From Streptomyces coffeae (GTDB taxonomy: Bacteria > Actinomycetota > Actinomycetes > Streptomycetales > Streptomycetaceae), in NCBI RefSeq assembly GCF_016741875.1, contig NZ_JAERRF010000026.1:56201-120200 (forward strand): a DNA stretch of 64,000 nucleotides. The letters run 5' to 3'. Numbering within the stretch: the stretch's first letter is position 1; each line of letters begins with the position of its first letter. Positions 24,723 through 33,163 of this stretch are shown here, in pieces. The position numbers and the translations under genes were made by a program. Below the pieces are notes generated by a model that ran no database searches, had not been told where the DNA came from, and was given only the letters and a program-made list of their open reading frames with translations.

Positions 24723-25772
24723 ATGACGCTGCTGCGCTGTGACGGGGTATCGGTCAGGTTCGGCCGCCATGACGCCCTGGACGCGGTGGACCTGGAGGTC
24801 GCCGAGCACCGGACGGTGTGTGTGCTGGGGCCGAGCGGCAGCGGCAAGTCCACCCTGCTGCGGGTGGTGGCCGGGCTCCAGCGCGCCGACGCGGGCCGGG
24901 TCTGGCTCGCGGGTCGCGACCAGACCGGTGTCCCGGCCCACCGGCGCGGGGTGGGCTTGATGTTCCAGGACCACCAGCTCTTCCCGCAGCGGGACGTGGG
25001 CGGCAATGTCGCCTTCGGGCTGCGGATGCGCGGGGCGGGGCGTACGGAGACCGAGCGCACCGTCGCCGAACTGCTGGACCTGGTCGGGCTGCCCGGCGCC
25101 CAGCGGCGCGCCGTCGACTCGCTGTCCGGCGGTGAGCAGCAGCGGGTGGCGCTGGCCCGCGCCCTGGCCCCGCGGCCCCGGCTGCTGATGCTCGACGAGC
25201 CGCTGGGCCAGCTCGACCGCGGGCTGCGGGAGCGGCTGGTGGTCGAACTGCGGGAGCTTTTCGGCCGGTTGGGCACCACGGTGCTGGCGGTCACCCACGA
25301 CCAGGGGGAGGCGTTCGCGCTCGCGGACCGGGTGGTGGTGATGGACCGCGGCCGGATCGCGCAGAGCGGCACCCCGCTGGAGGTGTGGCAGCGGCCCGCG
25401 AGCGAGTTCGTCGCCCGCTTCCTCGGCTTCGACAACGTGGTCGGGGCGACCGTGCACGGCACCGTGGCCGACACCCCCTGGGGCAAGCTGCCCGTACCGC
25501 CCGGCACCCGGCCCGGCCCGTGCCGACTGCTGGTCCGCCCGGCCGGGGTGCGGCTGACGGAGCCCCGGGACGGGCTGGAGTGCACGGTGGCCGCGCGCAC
25601 CTTCCGCGGCGACCATGTGGCGCTCATCCTCCGGCCGTCCGACAGCGGCGCCCCCCGCCTGGAGGCGTCCTGTGCGCTGCGCGACGCCCCTGAGACGGGG
25701 GAGCGGGTCGGGGCGGCCTTCGACGCGGCGGATGTGGTGGTGCTGGAACCGGACGGCCGCCCAGCCATCTGA
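24723..25772 (+). CDS. thiQ: Thiamine ABC transporter ATP-binding protein
   Basis: 349-residue ABC ATPase. Walker A GPSGSGKST, signature LSGGEQQRVALARAL, Walker B LLMLDEPLGQLD, and switch His in VTHDQGEAF. The last ~100 residues form a TOBE-like regulatory domain. Its ATG starts directly after the permease stop. Completes the thiBPQ operon; the stop lies 8 bases from the convergent LOG-family gene. Confidence 0.93.
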   Translation: MTLLRCDGVSVRFGRHDALDAVDLEVAEHRTVCVLGPSGSGKSTLLRVVAGLQRADAGRVWLAGRDQTGVPAHRRGVGLMFQDHQLFPQRDVGGNVAFGLRMRGAGRTETERTVAELLDLVGLPGAQRRAVDSLSGGEQQRVALARALAPRPRLLMLDEPLGQLDRGLRERLVVELRELFGRLGTTVLAVTHDQGEAFALADRVVVMDRGRIAQSGTPLEVWQRPASEFVARFLGFDNVVGATVHGTVADTPWGKLPVPPGTRPGPCRLLVRPAGVRLTEPRDGLECTVAARTFRGDHVALILRPSDSGAPRLEASCALRDAPETGERVGAAFDAADVVVLEPDGRPAI

Positions 25773-25780
25773 CGGCCGCC

Positions 25781-26899
25781 TCAGCCCCGCAGGGAGGCCA
25801 GCGCGGCCGGCGCCTCGTCCACCGAATCCACCAGCGCGATCCGGGACTTCATGGAACGGCCCTCGGCGAGCGCCTCCAGCAGGGGCCAGGTCGGCAGCCG
25901 CCGGGTCCAGTGGTCGCGGTCCACGAGCACCATCGGGGTCGGCTCACCGCGCGACTCGTAGTAGTTCGGCGTCGCGTTGTCGAAGATCTCCTGCACCGTC
26001 CCGGCCGCGCCCGGCAGGAAGACCACGCCCGCGGTGGACCGCGCCAGCAGGCCGTCCTCCCGGGTGGCGTTGGCGAAGTACTTCGCGATGTGCGAGGCGA
26101 ACGCGTTCGGCGGCTCGTGGCCGTAGAACCAGGTGGGGATGCCGACCGAGGTGCCGCCGTCCGGCCAGCGCTCCCGCACCGTGAACGCGATCTCGGCCCA
26201 GGCACCGATGGACGGGCTGAACGAGGGCGCCTTGGCGAGGAGTTCCAGGGCCTCGTCCAGCATCGGGTCCGTGAACGGCGCCGCGTAGGCACCCAGGTTC
26301 GCCGCCTCCATGGCACCCGGACCGCCGCCGGTGGCGACCGTCAGCCCCGCCCGCGCCAGGGTGCGGCCGAGCCGGGCGGCACCCGCGTAGCCGTCGGTCC
26401 CGCGCTCCAGTGCGTGGCCGCCCATGACGCCCACCACCGGGGCGCCGGTGAGGAGTTCGTCGAGCGCGTCGGAGACCGCGTCGTCGTGGACGGCGCGCAG
26501 CATCGAGCCGAAGATGTCGCCGTCCGTCTTCGTCCGCTGGAACCAGGCGTAGGACAGTGCGTCCGGCGTCCGCTCGTAGCCCACCGTGGCCAGGCCCTCG
26601 AACAGCTCGGCCGGGGAGTAGAGCGTGCCGCGGTAGGGGTCGAACGGCAGGTCCGGCACCGGCGGGAAGACCAGCGCGCCCCCGGCCCGCGCCTTCGCCG
26701 CGGCCTCGGGGTCCATCGGACAGCCCAGGAAGACGGCCTCCGCGGTGTCGGTGGAGAGCAGCGCGGAGGTGCGGTCCGTCAGGTCGACGGACTGGACCCG
26801 GAAACCTGCCAGCGTGCCGCGCGCCACGACCTGGTCGAACTCCTCGAGGGATTCGATCTCCCGGTCGGGCGCGGTGGAGGAAGCGTCATCGGTCTGCAT
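25781..26899 (-). CDS. LOG/TIGR00730-like Rossmann-fold protein
   Basis: 372-residue protein of the lysine-decarboxylase-like/LOG superfamily, whose members cleave nucleoside 5'-monophosphates (cytokinin-activating enzymes in plants). Visible motifs are VVGVMGGHALERG, TGGGPGAMEAAN (nucleotide site) and VVFLPGAAGTVQE, a variant of the PGGxGTxxE signature. It is about twice the length of classical LOG proteins, with an N-terminal ~150-residue extension of its own. Substrate unknown. It converges on thiQ and is followed by an unrelated ABC transporter pair on the same strand. Confidence 0.85.
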   Translation of the reverse strand: MQTDDASSTAPDREIESLEEFDQVVARGTLAGFRVQSVDLTDRTSALLSTDTAEAVFLGCPMDPEAAAKARAGGALVFPPVPDLPFDPYRGTLYSPAELFEGLATVGYERTPDALSYAWFQRTKTDGDIFGSMLRAVHDDAVSDALDELLTGAPVVGVMGGHALERGTDGYAGAARLGRTLARAGLTVATGGGPGAMEAANLGAYAAPFTDPMLDEALELLAKAPSFSPSIGAWAEIAFTVRERWPDGGTSVGIPTWFYGHEPPNAFASHIAKYFANATREDGLLARSTAGVVFLPGAAGTVQEIFDNATPNYYESRGEPTPMVLVDRDHWTRRLPTWPLLEALAEGRSMKSRIALVDSVDEAPAALASLRG

Positions 26900-26976
26900 C
26901 GCGACATGCTAATCACACCGCGGTGGACGGTCCTCCTCCGCAACCGGTCCTTCTCCGCCTCAGCGGCCGACCCGCC

Positions 26977-28212
26977 TCAGTGGCCGACCGGCATCGTGGT
27001 GAGATGCGCCACCACCCAGGTCAGCGGGGACAGCAGCGCCACCAGGGCCGCCGCGCGCACCGCGGCGGCACCCCGCAGCAGACGGGACGGAGCCCCGAGG
27101 CGCAGCAGGGCGTCGGTGGTGCGCCGCCTCGCGTCCCGCGCCTCCAGCGCCGCGGTGAGGGTGGTGGCCACGGCGCACACCACGACCAGCGCCGCACCCA
27201 GAACGGTGAGCGGACCGAGCAACTGGTCCCCGGAGCGGCCGGAGCCGGTGCCGTCCAGCCGCGCCACGGCGTACGAGGAGGCGGCGATGGCGCACAGCAC
27301 CCCGACCGGGCGGCCGATCAGTCCGGCCTCCTGCTGGAGGACGCGTCCGGCCAGCAGCCGCAGCGCGCCCGGCCGCCCCACGGCCAGCAGCCAGCCGCAC
27401 AGATGGGTCAGACCCGGTCCGGCCAGCACCAGTCCGGCCATGGTCAGCGCCCAGCCGCCCACCACACCGGGCGGGGTGTCGCCGAGTCGGCCCGGCAGAT
27501 GGAACAGGGCGTCATGGCGGGGGGCCGCGCCGCTGCCCGCGTATGCCTCCAGGGCCAGCCCGGCCGCCGTCAGGGCGATGCCCCACGGCAGACCGGAGGC
27601 CGTCCGGTCCGGCCGGGGCCCGACCGCGCCGGTGGCGACCGTCGGGGTGCCGCCCGGCCGGGCATCGGCGACGGTCCGCCCGTCACCGGTCCGGCGCGGC
27701 CACAGCACCGCGGCGCACACCGCACCCGCGACCACCGGGACCAGCGCCACCAACGTGATCGCACCGGCCAGCGGCAGCGGCCGCCCGGCGCCGAGCTCCC
27801 GGCCCGCCGACCCGCTGCCCGCCCACAACAGCCAGGAGCCGCTGAGTCCGCCGCGCAGATGGAGGAAGGCCAGCAGCGCGAGACCGGCTCCGGCAGCGCA
27901 GGACAACGCCGCCCCGGTGGCCGTGAGCAGCGCCGAGCGGGCCGGGCCCAGACCCACCGCGGAGAGTCCGGACGAGGGCCGGGCGCCGGGGTCGGCGCGG
28001 GCGACGGCCACGGTCAGATGGACGGTGGCGGCCAGCGGCACCACGCACCACACCAGCCGCGCCACCCCGCTCCGGGGCTCGGTGGGATGCCCCGCCGCGA
28101 ACCCGAGGGCGCACAGCAGCAGGAAGCTCGCGCCCGCGGCGGCGAGCACGACCAGCGCGCGGCGCAGCAGGACGGCCGGACGGGAACCGCGGGCTAGGCG
28201 GAGACTGAGCAC
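26977..28212 (-). CDS. ABC transporter permease (FtsX/MacB-like)
   Basis: 411-residue membrane protein with about eight to ten hydrophobic helices and no catalytic motif. Starts at GTG 28212 with GGAGGAGG upstream, overlapping the ATPase gene by 19 bases, which marks it as that ATPase's partner. The pattern of helices and long loop resembles FtsX-type permeases of Streptomyces export or sensing systems; substrate unknown. A 17-base tandem duplication (GCCTCAGYGGCCGACCC, 26957-26990) covers the stop codon. Confidence 0.75.
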   Translation of the reverse strand: MLSLRLARGSRPAVLLRRALVVLAAAGASFLLLCALGFAAGHPTEPRSGVARLVWCVVPLAATVHLTVAVARADPGARPSSGLSAVGLGPARSALLTATGAALSCAAGAGLALLAFLHLRGGLSGSWLLWAGSGSAGRELGAGRPLPLAGAITLVALVPVVAGAVCAAVLWPRRTGDGRTVADARPGGTPTVATGAVGPRPDRTASGLPWGIALTAAGLALEAYAGSGAAPRHDALFHLPGRLGDTPPGVVGGWALTMAGLVLAGPGLTHLCGWLLAVGRPGALRLLAGRVLQQEAGLIGRPVGVLCAIAASSYAVARLDGTGSGRSGDQLLGPLTVLGAALVVVCAVATTLTAALEARDARRRTTDALLRLGAPSRLLRGAAAVRAAALVALLSPLTWVVAHLTTMPVGH

Positions 28213-28925
28213 GCCGCCCTGCCCTCCTCCTCGGAGGCGGGGGCCGAGCCCACCCGGCGGCCGTCCAGCAGCGCGACCGTACGGTCGGCGAGGGTGGCCA
28301 CCTCCTCGTCGTGGGTGGCCAGGATGACGGTGATGCCGTGCGAGCGCGCCGCCGAGGTGAGGGTGCGCAGCACCTGGGCGCGGTCGGCGCGGTGCAGCGG
28401 CGCGGTGGGCTCGTCGGCGAAGAGCACTCCGGGGGTGGCGGCCAGCGCGCGGGCGATGGCGATCCGCTGGCGCTGCGCCTGCACCAGACCGGCCGGGCGT
28501 ACCCGGGCGCATTCGCCGACGTCCAGCCGGTCCAGCCATTCGCGGGCGGCGGTCTTGGCGGTGCGCCGCGCGGTGCCGCGCAGCAGCAGCGGCAGCGCCG
28601 CGTTCTCCCAGGAGGTGAGCTCGGGGACGAGCTGGGGCTCGGTGCCGATCCAGCCGAAGCGCTCGCACCGCAGCCGCTCGCGGTCGAGCGCGGGGAGGCT
28701 GTGCACGGCGACGCCGTCGAAGCACACCTCGCCGTGGTCCGGGACGAGCTGGCCCGACAGACAGCGCAGCAAGGTGGTCTTTCCGCAGCCGCGCGGTCCG
28801 GTGACGGCCAGGATCTCCCCCTTCCGCGCGCCGATGGAGACACCGAGGAGGGCGGGCGAACCGCCGTAGGCATACGACAGGGTGCGTGCCCAGAGCACAT
28901 CATCGTTGTCCGGCGGAGCCACCAT
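28194..28925 (-). CDS. ABC transporter ATP-binding protein (MacB/LolD-like)
   Basis: 243-residue ATPase with Walker A GPRGCGKTT, Walker B GVLFADEPT and switch His in LATHDEE. The signature is degenerate (VQAQRQRIAIARAL instead of LSGGQ), which could lower ATPase activity. ATG at 28925 with AAGGCGAGG upstream is preferred over GTG 28934. First gene of a two-gene operon with the downstream permease; no binding protein is nearby, so it is more likely an exporter or a mechanotransmission type. Confidence 0.85.
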   Translation of the reverse strand: MVAPPDNDDVLWARTLSYAYGGSPALLGVSIGARKGEILAVTGPRGCGKTTLLRCLSGQLVPDHGEVCFDGVAVHSLPALDRERLRCERFGWIGTEPQLVPELTSWENAALPLLLRGTARRTAKTAAREWLDRLDVGECARVRPAGLVQAQRQRIAIARALAATPGVLFADEPTAPLHRADRAQVLRTLTSAARSHGITVILATHDEEVATLADRTVALLDGRRVGSAPASEEEGRAACSVSA

Positions 28926-29068
28926 CCAGAGCACCTCGCCTTACCTGCGATCGTCTCGTTCCCCCGGTTGGGTGAACGAGCGCGGAGCCAATGGGTCACT
29001 GGCACGGTAAGGACTCGGTGGGGGGCCCGCGCCCAGGCTCGGCGCCGGGCGGGGCCCATTTCCTCCGA

Positions 29069-30706
29069 TCAGCCCTGGCCCGCGAGGTGGGTGGGGGCGA
29101 ACATGCGCAGTTGCGCGGGCAGTACGACGACCGACGGTCCCGGGGCGGCCAGCGCGGCGCTCAGGTCCTCGGCCAGCCGCGCGGATGTGGTACGGACCGC
29201 CGGGACGCCGAACGACGCGGCGAGCGCCACGAAGTCGGGCCGGGCCAGCTCGGTGCCGGCCGCCTCGCCGAAGGCGTCCGTCATATAGGTGCGCAGGATG
29301 CCGTAGCCGCCGTCGTCCACGATCAGCCAGGTGACCGGCAGGTCGTGCTGACGGGCCGTGGCCAGTTCGGCGATCGAGTACATCGCCCCGCCGTCCCCCG
29401 AGACCGCCAGCACCGGGCGGGTCCGGTCCGCGGTGGCGGCCCCGAGGGCGGCGGGGAAGCCGTAACCGAGACCGCCCGCGCCCTGCGCCGAGTGCAGGGC
29501 GCCCGCGCGCGGGTCGAAGGCGGACCAGGCCCAGTAGGCGAGGATCGTCATGTCCCAGAAGCTGGGGGAGTCGTCGGGCAGCGCCTCGCGCACCGCCGCG
29601 AGGACCCGCTGCTCCAGCTCCAGGCCCTGGCCGTCGATCCGCTCCCGCACCCGGGCCAGCAGCTGTGCCGCGCCCTTCGCGGCCGTCCCCGCGGGACGGG
29701 CCGGGACCGCGTCGACGAGGCCGGACAGCGCCGCGCGCGCGTCGGCGTGGATACCCAAGCCCGGGTGGTTGGCCTCCAGCTTGCCGAGGTCGGCCTCGAT
29801 CTGGACGAGACGGCCGCGCGGCCGGAACGTGTGGTAGTTGGAGGAGAGTTCGCCGAGTCCGGAGCCGACGACCAGCAGGACGTCGGCGTCCTCGAGGAAG
29901 TCGGTGGTGTGCCGGTCCTCCAGCCAGGACTGGAGGGACAGCGGATGGTCCCAGGGGAACGCGCCCTTTCCGCCGAAGGTGGTGGCCACCGGCGCGTCCA
30001 GCCGCTCGGCCAGCGCGCGTAGTTCCTCCTGCGCCCCGGAGCGCACCACCCCGCCTCCGGCCAGGATCACCGGCCGTTCGGCGTCCCGCAGCAACTCCGC
30101 GGTGTGCGTGATCAGTTCGGGCCGGGGCGGCAGTGGCCGGGGCTCGGCGCGCAGCGTGGTCACCGGGGGGACGGACACCGGCGCGAGCAGCACGTCCTGC
30201 GGGATCTCCAGCCACACCGGACCGGCCGGTGCCTCCAGCGCCGACGCCCACGCCGCGGCCAGCGCCGAGGGGATCTGGGAGACCGCGCGAACGGTGTGCA
30301 CGGACTTCACCACATCGCGGAACGACGCCTGCTGGTCGGTCAGTTCATGCAGATAGCCCTTGCGTCCGCCGCCGAGTCCGGCGGTCGGCACCTGGCTGCC
30401 GACCGCCAGCACGGGAGCCGAGGCGGCGGCGGCCTCCTGGAGGGCGGCGAGCGTCATCAGCGCGCCGGGCCCGGTGGAGACCAGCAGCGGCGCGACCGAC
30501 CCGGTGACCCGGGCGAACGCGTCCGCGGCGAAGCCCGCGTTGTTCTCCACCCGCAGCCCCACGTACGCCAGCCCCGAGCGGCGCAGCGCGTCGAACGCCC
30601 CGAGCGCGTGCTGTCCGGGAAGTCCGAAGACGGTGGTCGCGCCGAGCGCGGTGAGGGATTCCACGACGAGATCGCCGCCGTGACGCGTCCGCGGTGGGGT
30701 GTGCAT
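29069..30706 (-). CDS. Thiamine-diphosphate-dependent enzyme (acetolactate synthase-like)
   Basis: 545-residue ThDP enzyme with N-terminal pyrimidine-binding, central and C-terminal pyrophosphate-binding domains. The catalytic Glu for ThDP activation is in RVENNAGFAADAFARV (about residue 54). The metal/pyrophosphate motif begins VSGDGGAMYS and ends in VDDGGYG, with Asp where many relatives have Asn. Substrate is uncertain: acetolactate synthase, oxalyl-CoA decarboxylase and benzoylformate decarboxylase relatives all share these features. The true start is ATG 30706; the frame is open upstream, but that part is the remnant of another gene. Confidence 0.82.
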   Translation of the reverse strand: MHTPPRTRHGGDLVVESLTALGATTVFGLPGQHALGAFDALRRSGLAYVGLRVENNAGFAADAFARVTGSVAPLLVSTGPGALMTLAALQEAAAASAPVLAVGSQVPTAGLGGGRKGYLHELTDQQASFRDVVKSVHTVRAVSQIPSALAAAWASALEAPAGPVWLEIPQDVLLAPVSVPPVTTLRAEPRPLPPRPELITHTAELLRDAERPVILAGGGVVRSGAQEELRALAERLDAPVATTFGGKGAFPWDHPLSLQSWLEDRHTTDFLEDADVLLVVGSGLGELSSNYHTFRPRGRLVQIEADLGKLEANHPGLGIHADARAALSGLVDAVPARPAGTAAKGAAQLLARVRERIDGQGLELEQRVLAAVREALPDDSPSFWDMTILAYWAWSAFDPRAGALHSAQGAGGLGYGFPAALGAATADRTRPVLAVSGDGGAMYSIAELATARQHDLPVTWLIVDDGGYGILRTYMTDAFGEAAGTELARPDFVALAASFGVPAVRTTSARLAEDLSAALAAPGPSVVVLPAQLRMFAPTHLAGQG

Positions 30707-30811
30707 GGGGGGAAGCCGCCTTTCGCAGGGACGGTTACGCGGTGGCCGGGGCGGTGAGCTCGTCGGCCGGGACACGCCATCAGCCCGATGACCGTCATTC
30801 TGCCGACACCG

Positions 30812-30920
30812 ACCGAGGCCGGCGCGCCCGCGCGGTGCCGCGCTTCCACAGCAGCCCGCCCAGGACGGCAGCAGCAACCCGCCGACCAGGACGTGGTACG
30901 CCACGGTCAGCGTCACCCGC
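30812..30920 (-). pseudogene. Remnant of a sodium:solute symporter gene
   Basis: On the minus strand VTLTVAYHVLVGGLLLP (one frame) continues as VLGGLLWKRGTARA in the next frame. Joined by one inserted base they give a helix-loop typical of the SSS symporter family. No start, stop or other part of the gene remains nearby. Confidence 0.5.
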
Positions 30921-30929
30921 GCTGCCGGA

Positions 30930-31105
30930 GACGCTGCCGGGTGTGGCTGTCGCTGCATACAGCTGGGACCGTACCGCGGTGGCCCCGGAGGTCCACCGCA
31001 ATACGGTCCGGCAGCGGATCGCCCGCGTCGCGGCCCTGTTTGGGGGTGGACCTGGCCGACGCGGACGTCCGTATGGAGTTGTGGTTCGTGCTCAAGTGGC
31101 GGTGA
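30930..31105 (+). pseudogene. Frameshifted C-terminal remnant of a PucR-family regulator
   Basis: AVAPEVHRNTVRQRIARVAA in one frame continues as GVDLADADVRMELWFVLKWR in the next. Together they form the helix-turn-helix and end of a PucR regulator (compare VHRHTLRYRMRRVEE and DDPDVRMELWLALK in the intact PucR protein at 51152-52918). The break lies in a run of five Gs near 31041. No upstream part of the gene is seen. Confidence 0.6.
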
Positions 31106-31144
31106 GAGCCCTCGGGGGTGAGGCCCTCACTCAGGGGTGGCCGC

Positions 31145-32506
31145 TCAGAGCTTGGTCCACGCCTCCGTCAGCACCCCGCGCAGTACCTGCTCGATCTCGT
31201 CGAACACTGCCTGGTCGGCGACCAGCGGCGGGGCGAGCTGCACGACCGGGTCGCCGCGGTCGTCGGCCCGGCAGTACAGACCGTTCTCGAACAGCGCCTT
31301 GGAGAGGAACCCGTAGAGGATGCGCTCCGTCTCCTCGTCGTTGAAGGACTCCTTGGTGGCCTTGTCCTTCACCAGCTCGATGCCGTAGAAGAAACCGTTC
31401 CCCCGGACATCGCCCACGATCGGCAGATCGTGCAGCCGCTCCAGGGTGGACCGGAACGCGCCCTCGTTGTCCAGCACATGCTGGTTGAGGCCCTCCCGCT
31501 CGAAGATGTCGAGGTTGGCGACGCCGACCGCGGCCGAGACCGGGTGGCCGCCGAAGGTGTAGCCGTGCAGGAAGGTGTTGTCGCCCCGGTAGAAGGGCTC
31601 GGCGAGCCGGTCGGAGACGATGCACGCGCCGATCGGGGAGTAGCCCGAGGTCATGCCCTTGGCGCAGGTGATCATGTCCGGGACGTAGCCGAACTTGTCG
31701 CAGGCGAAGGTGGTGCCCAGCCGTCCGAAGGCGCAGATGACCTCGTCCGAGACCAGCAGCACGTCGTACTGGTCGCAGATCTCGCGGACCCGCTGGAAGT
31801 ACCCGGGCGGCGGCGGGAAGCAGCCGCCCGCGTTCTGCACCGGCTCCAGGAAGACCGCGGCGACCGTCTCCGGACCCTCGAAGAGGATCTGCTGCTCGAT
31901 CTGGTCGGCGCACCAGCGGCCGAACGCCTCCGGGTCGTCACCGTGGATCGGCGCCCGGTAGATGTTGGTGTTGGGCACCTTGTGCGCACCGGGGACCAGC
32001 GGCTCGAACGGGGCCTTCAGCCCGGGCAGTCCGGTGATGGACAGCGCGCCCTGGGGGGTGCCGTGGTAGGCGACCGCCCGGGATATCACCTTGTACTTGG
32101 TGGGCTTGCCGGTGAGCTTGAAGTACTGCTTGGCCAGCTTCCAGGCGGTCTCGACCGCCTCACCGCCGCCGGTGGTGAAGAAGACCTTGTTGAGGTCGCC
32201 GGGGGCGTGGCCGGCGAGCCGCTCGGCGAGTTCGACGGCCTTGGGGTGGGCGTAGCTCCACACCGGGAAGAAGGCGAGCTCCTGAGCCTGCTTGTACGCG
32301 GTCTCCGCGAGCTCGATACGGCCGTGGCCCGCGTTGACCACGAACAGCCCGGCGAGGCCGTCGATGTATCGCTTGCCCTTGTCGTCGTAGATGTACGTGC
32401 CTTCACCGCGCACGATCGTGGGCACGGGGGAGTTCTCGTACGACGACATGCGGGTGAAGTGCATCCACAGGTGGTCGTACGCCGTCTTGGAGAGGTCGGC
32501 GCTCAT
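31145..32506 (-). CDS. Class III omega-aminotransferase (polyamine/beta-alanine:pyruvate type)
   Basis: 453-residue PLP enzyme. VFFTTGGGEAVETAWKLA binds the phosphate, VLLVSDEVICAFGR holds the PLP-ring Asp, and the Schiff-base Lys is in ITCAKGMTSGYSPIG. The closest functional class is the putrescine/omega-amino acid:pyruvate aminotransferases (SpuC-like), fitting the polyamine genes around it. It starts 2 bases after the Lrp regulator gene and is cotranscribed with it. The preferred amine is inferred from context, not shown. Confidence 0.88.
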   Translation of the reverse strand: MSADLSKTAYDHLWMHFTRMSSYENSPVPTIVRGEGTYIYDDKGKRYIDGLAGLFVVNAGHGRIELAETAYKQAQELAFFPVWSYAHPKAVELAERLAGHAPGDLNKVFFTTGGGEAVETAWKLAKQYFKLTGKPTKYKVISRAVAYHGTPQGALSITGLPGLKAPFEPLVPGAHKVPNTNIYRAPIHGDDPEAFGRWCADQIEQQILFEGPETVAAVFLEPVQNAGGCFPPPPGYFQRVREICDQYDVLLVSDEVICAFGRLGTTFACDKFGYVPDMITCAKGMTSGYSPIGACIVSDRLAEPFYRGDNTFLHGYTFGGHPVSAAVGVANLDIFEREGLNQHVLDNEGAFRSTLERLHDLPIVGDVRGNGFFYGIELVKDKATKESFNDEETERILYGFLSKALFENGLYCRADDRGDPVVQLAPPLVADQAVFDEIEQVLRGVLTEAWTKL

Positions 32507-32508
32507 AG

Positions 32509-32982
32509 CTATCTCGTTCCCCAGGTGTAGGTCTGCTTCCGGAGCTTGAGGTAGACAAAGCTCTCGGTGGAGCGCACGCCGGGCAGCGTGCGGATCCGCT
32601 TGTTGATCGTGTCGAGGAGGTGATCGTCGTCCTCGCAGACGATCTCGATGAGGAGATCGAAGGAGCCGGCGGTGACGACCACGTACTCGACCTCGTCCAT
32701 GGCGGTCAGCGCGTCCGCGACCGGGTCGAGGTCACCATTGACGTTGATGCCGACCATCGCCTGGCGCCGGAACCCCACGGTGAGAGGATCGGTGACGGCG
32801 ACGATCTGCATCACGCCCTGGTCGAGCAGCTTCTGCACGCGCTGCCGCACGGCCGCCTCGGACAGGCCCACGGCCTTTCCGATGGCGGCGTACGGCCGGC
32901 GACCGTCCTCCTGGAGCTGCTCAATGATCGCCAGGGAAACGGAGTCGATCGACGGCGTGCCGTTCTTGTCAGGTGTGGCCAC
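32509..32982 (-). CDS. Lrp/AsnC family transcriptional regulator
   Basis: 157-residue regulator with an N-terminal winged helix (IIEQLQEDGRRPYAAIGKAV then GLSEAAVRQRVQKLLDQG) and a C-terminal RAM domain that binds small molecules (GSFDLLIEIVCEDDDHLLDT). GTG start at 32982 gives VATPDKNGTPSIDSV; upstream GTGs are possible. It forms an operon with the aminotransferase and diverges from an aldehyde dehydrogenase. Three 31-bp-phased repeats lie in the shared intergenic region, as expected for an Lrp octamer. Confidence 0.9.
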   Translation of the reverse strand: MATPDKNGTPSIDSVSLAIIEQLQEDGRRPYAAIGKAVGLSEAAVRQRVQKLLDQGVMQIVAVTDPLTVGFRRQAMVGINVNGDLDPVADALTAMDEVEYVVVTAGSFDLLIEIVCEDDDHLLDTINKRIRTLPGVRSTESFVYLKLRKQTYTWGTR

Positions 32983-33031
32983 GCACCTCACTGTGCACGA
33001 GGGTCGGCTGTCCCGCAACCCTCAATCGATG

Positions 33032-33109
33032 AATTTCGTCGTTCAGGCGCCTTCAGATCACTGATTCCGTTGTTCGGGTGTGGCGGGTATGTCGAAAACG
33101 TCGTCGGGC
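33032..33109. promoter_or_regulatory. Candidate Lrp binding array between lrp and an aldehyde dehydrogenase gene
   Basis: Three similar sites have cores at exactly 31-base intervals: AATTTCGTCGTTCAGG (33032), GATTCCGTTGTTCGGG (33063) and the weaker GAAAACGTCGTCGGGC (33094). A 31-base period keeps sites on one face of DNA, as needed for wrapping around an Lrp octamer. The 12-mer GATTCCGTTGTT recurs inverted upstream of the second polyamine operon at 38529. Confidence 0.6.
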
Positions 33110-33163
33110 AGATTAGGGTGGAGGTCTCACCCAGCAAGACAGCTGACTAGGAGGGGTGGCAAC

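Noticed and set aside
22671..25616. 981-codon open frame on the minus strand
   Set aside because: Antisense to the thiamine transporter genes; composition typical of a GC shadow frame.
25910..28327. 805-codon open frame on the plus strand
   Set aside because: Antisense to the LOG and ABC permease genes, which have clear motifs; the plus frame has none.
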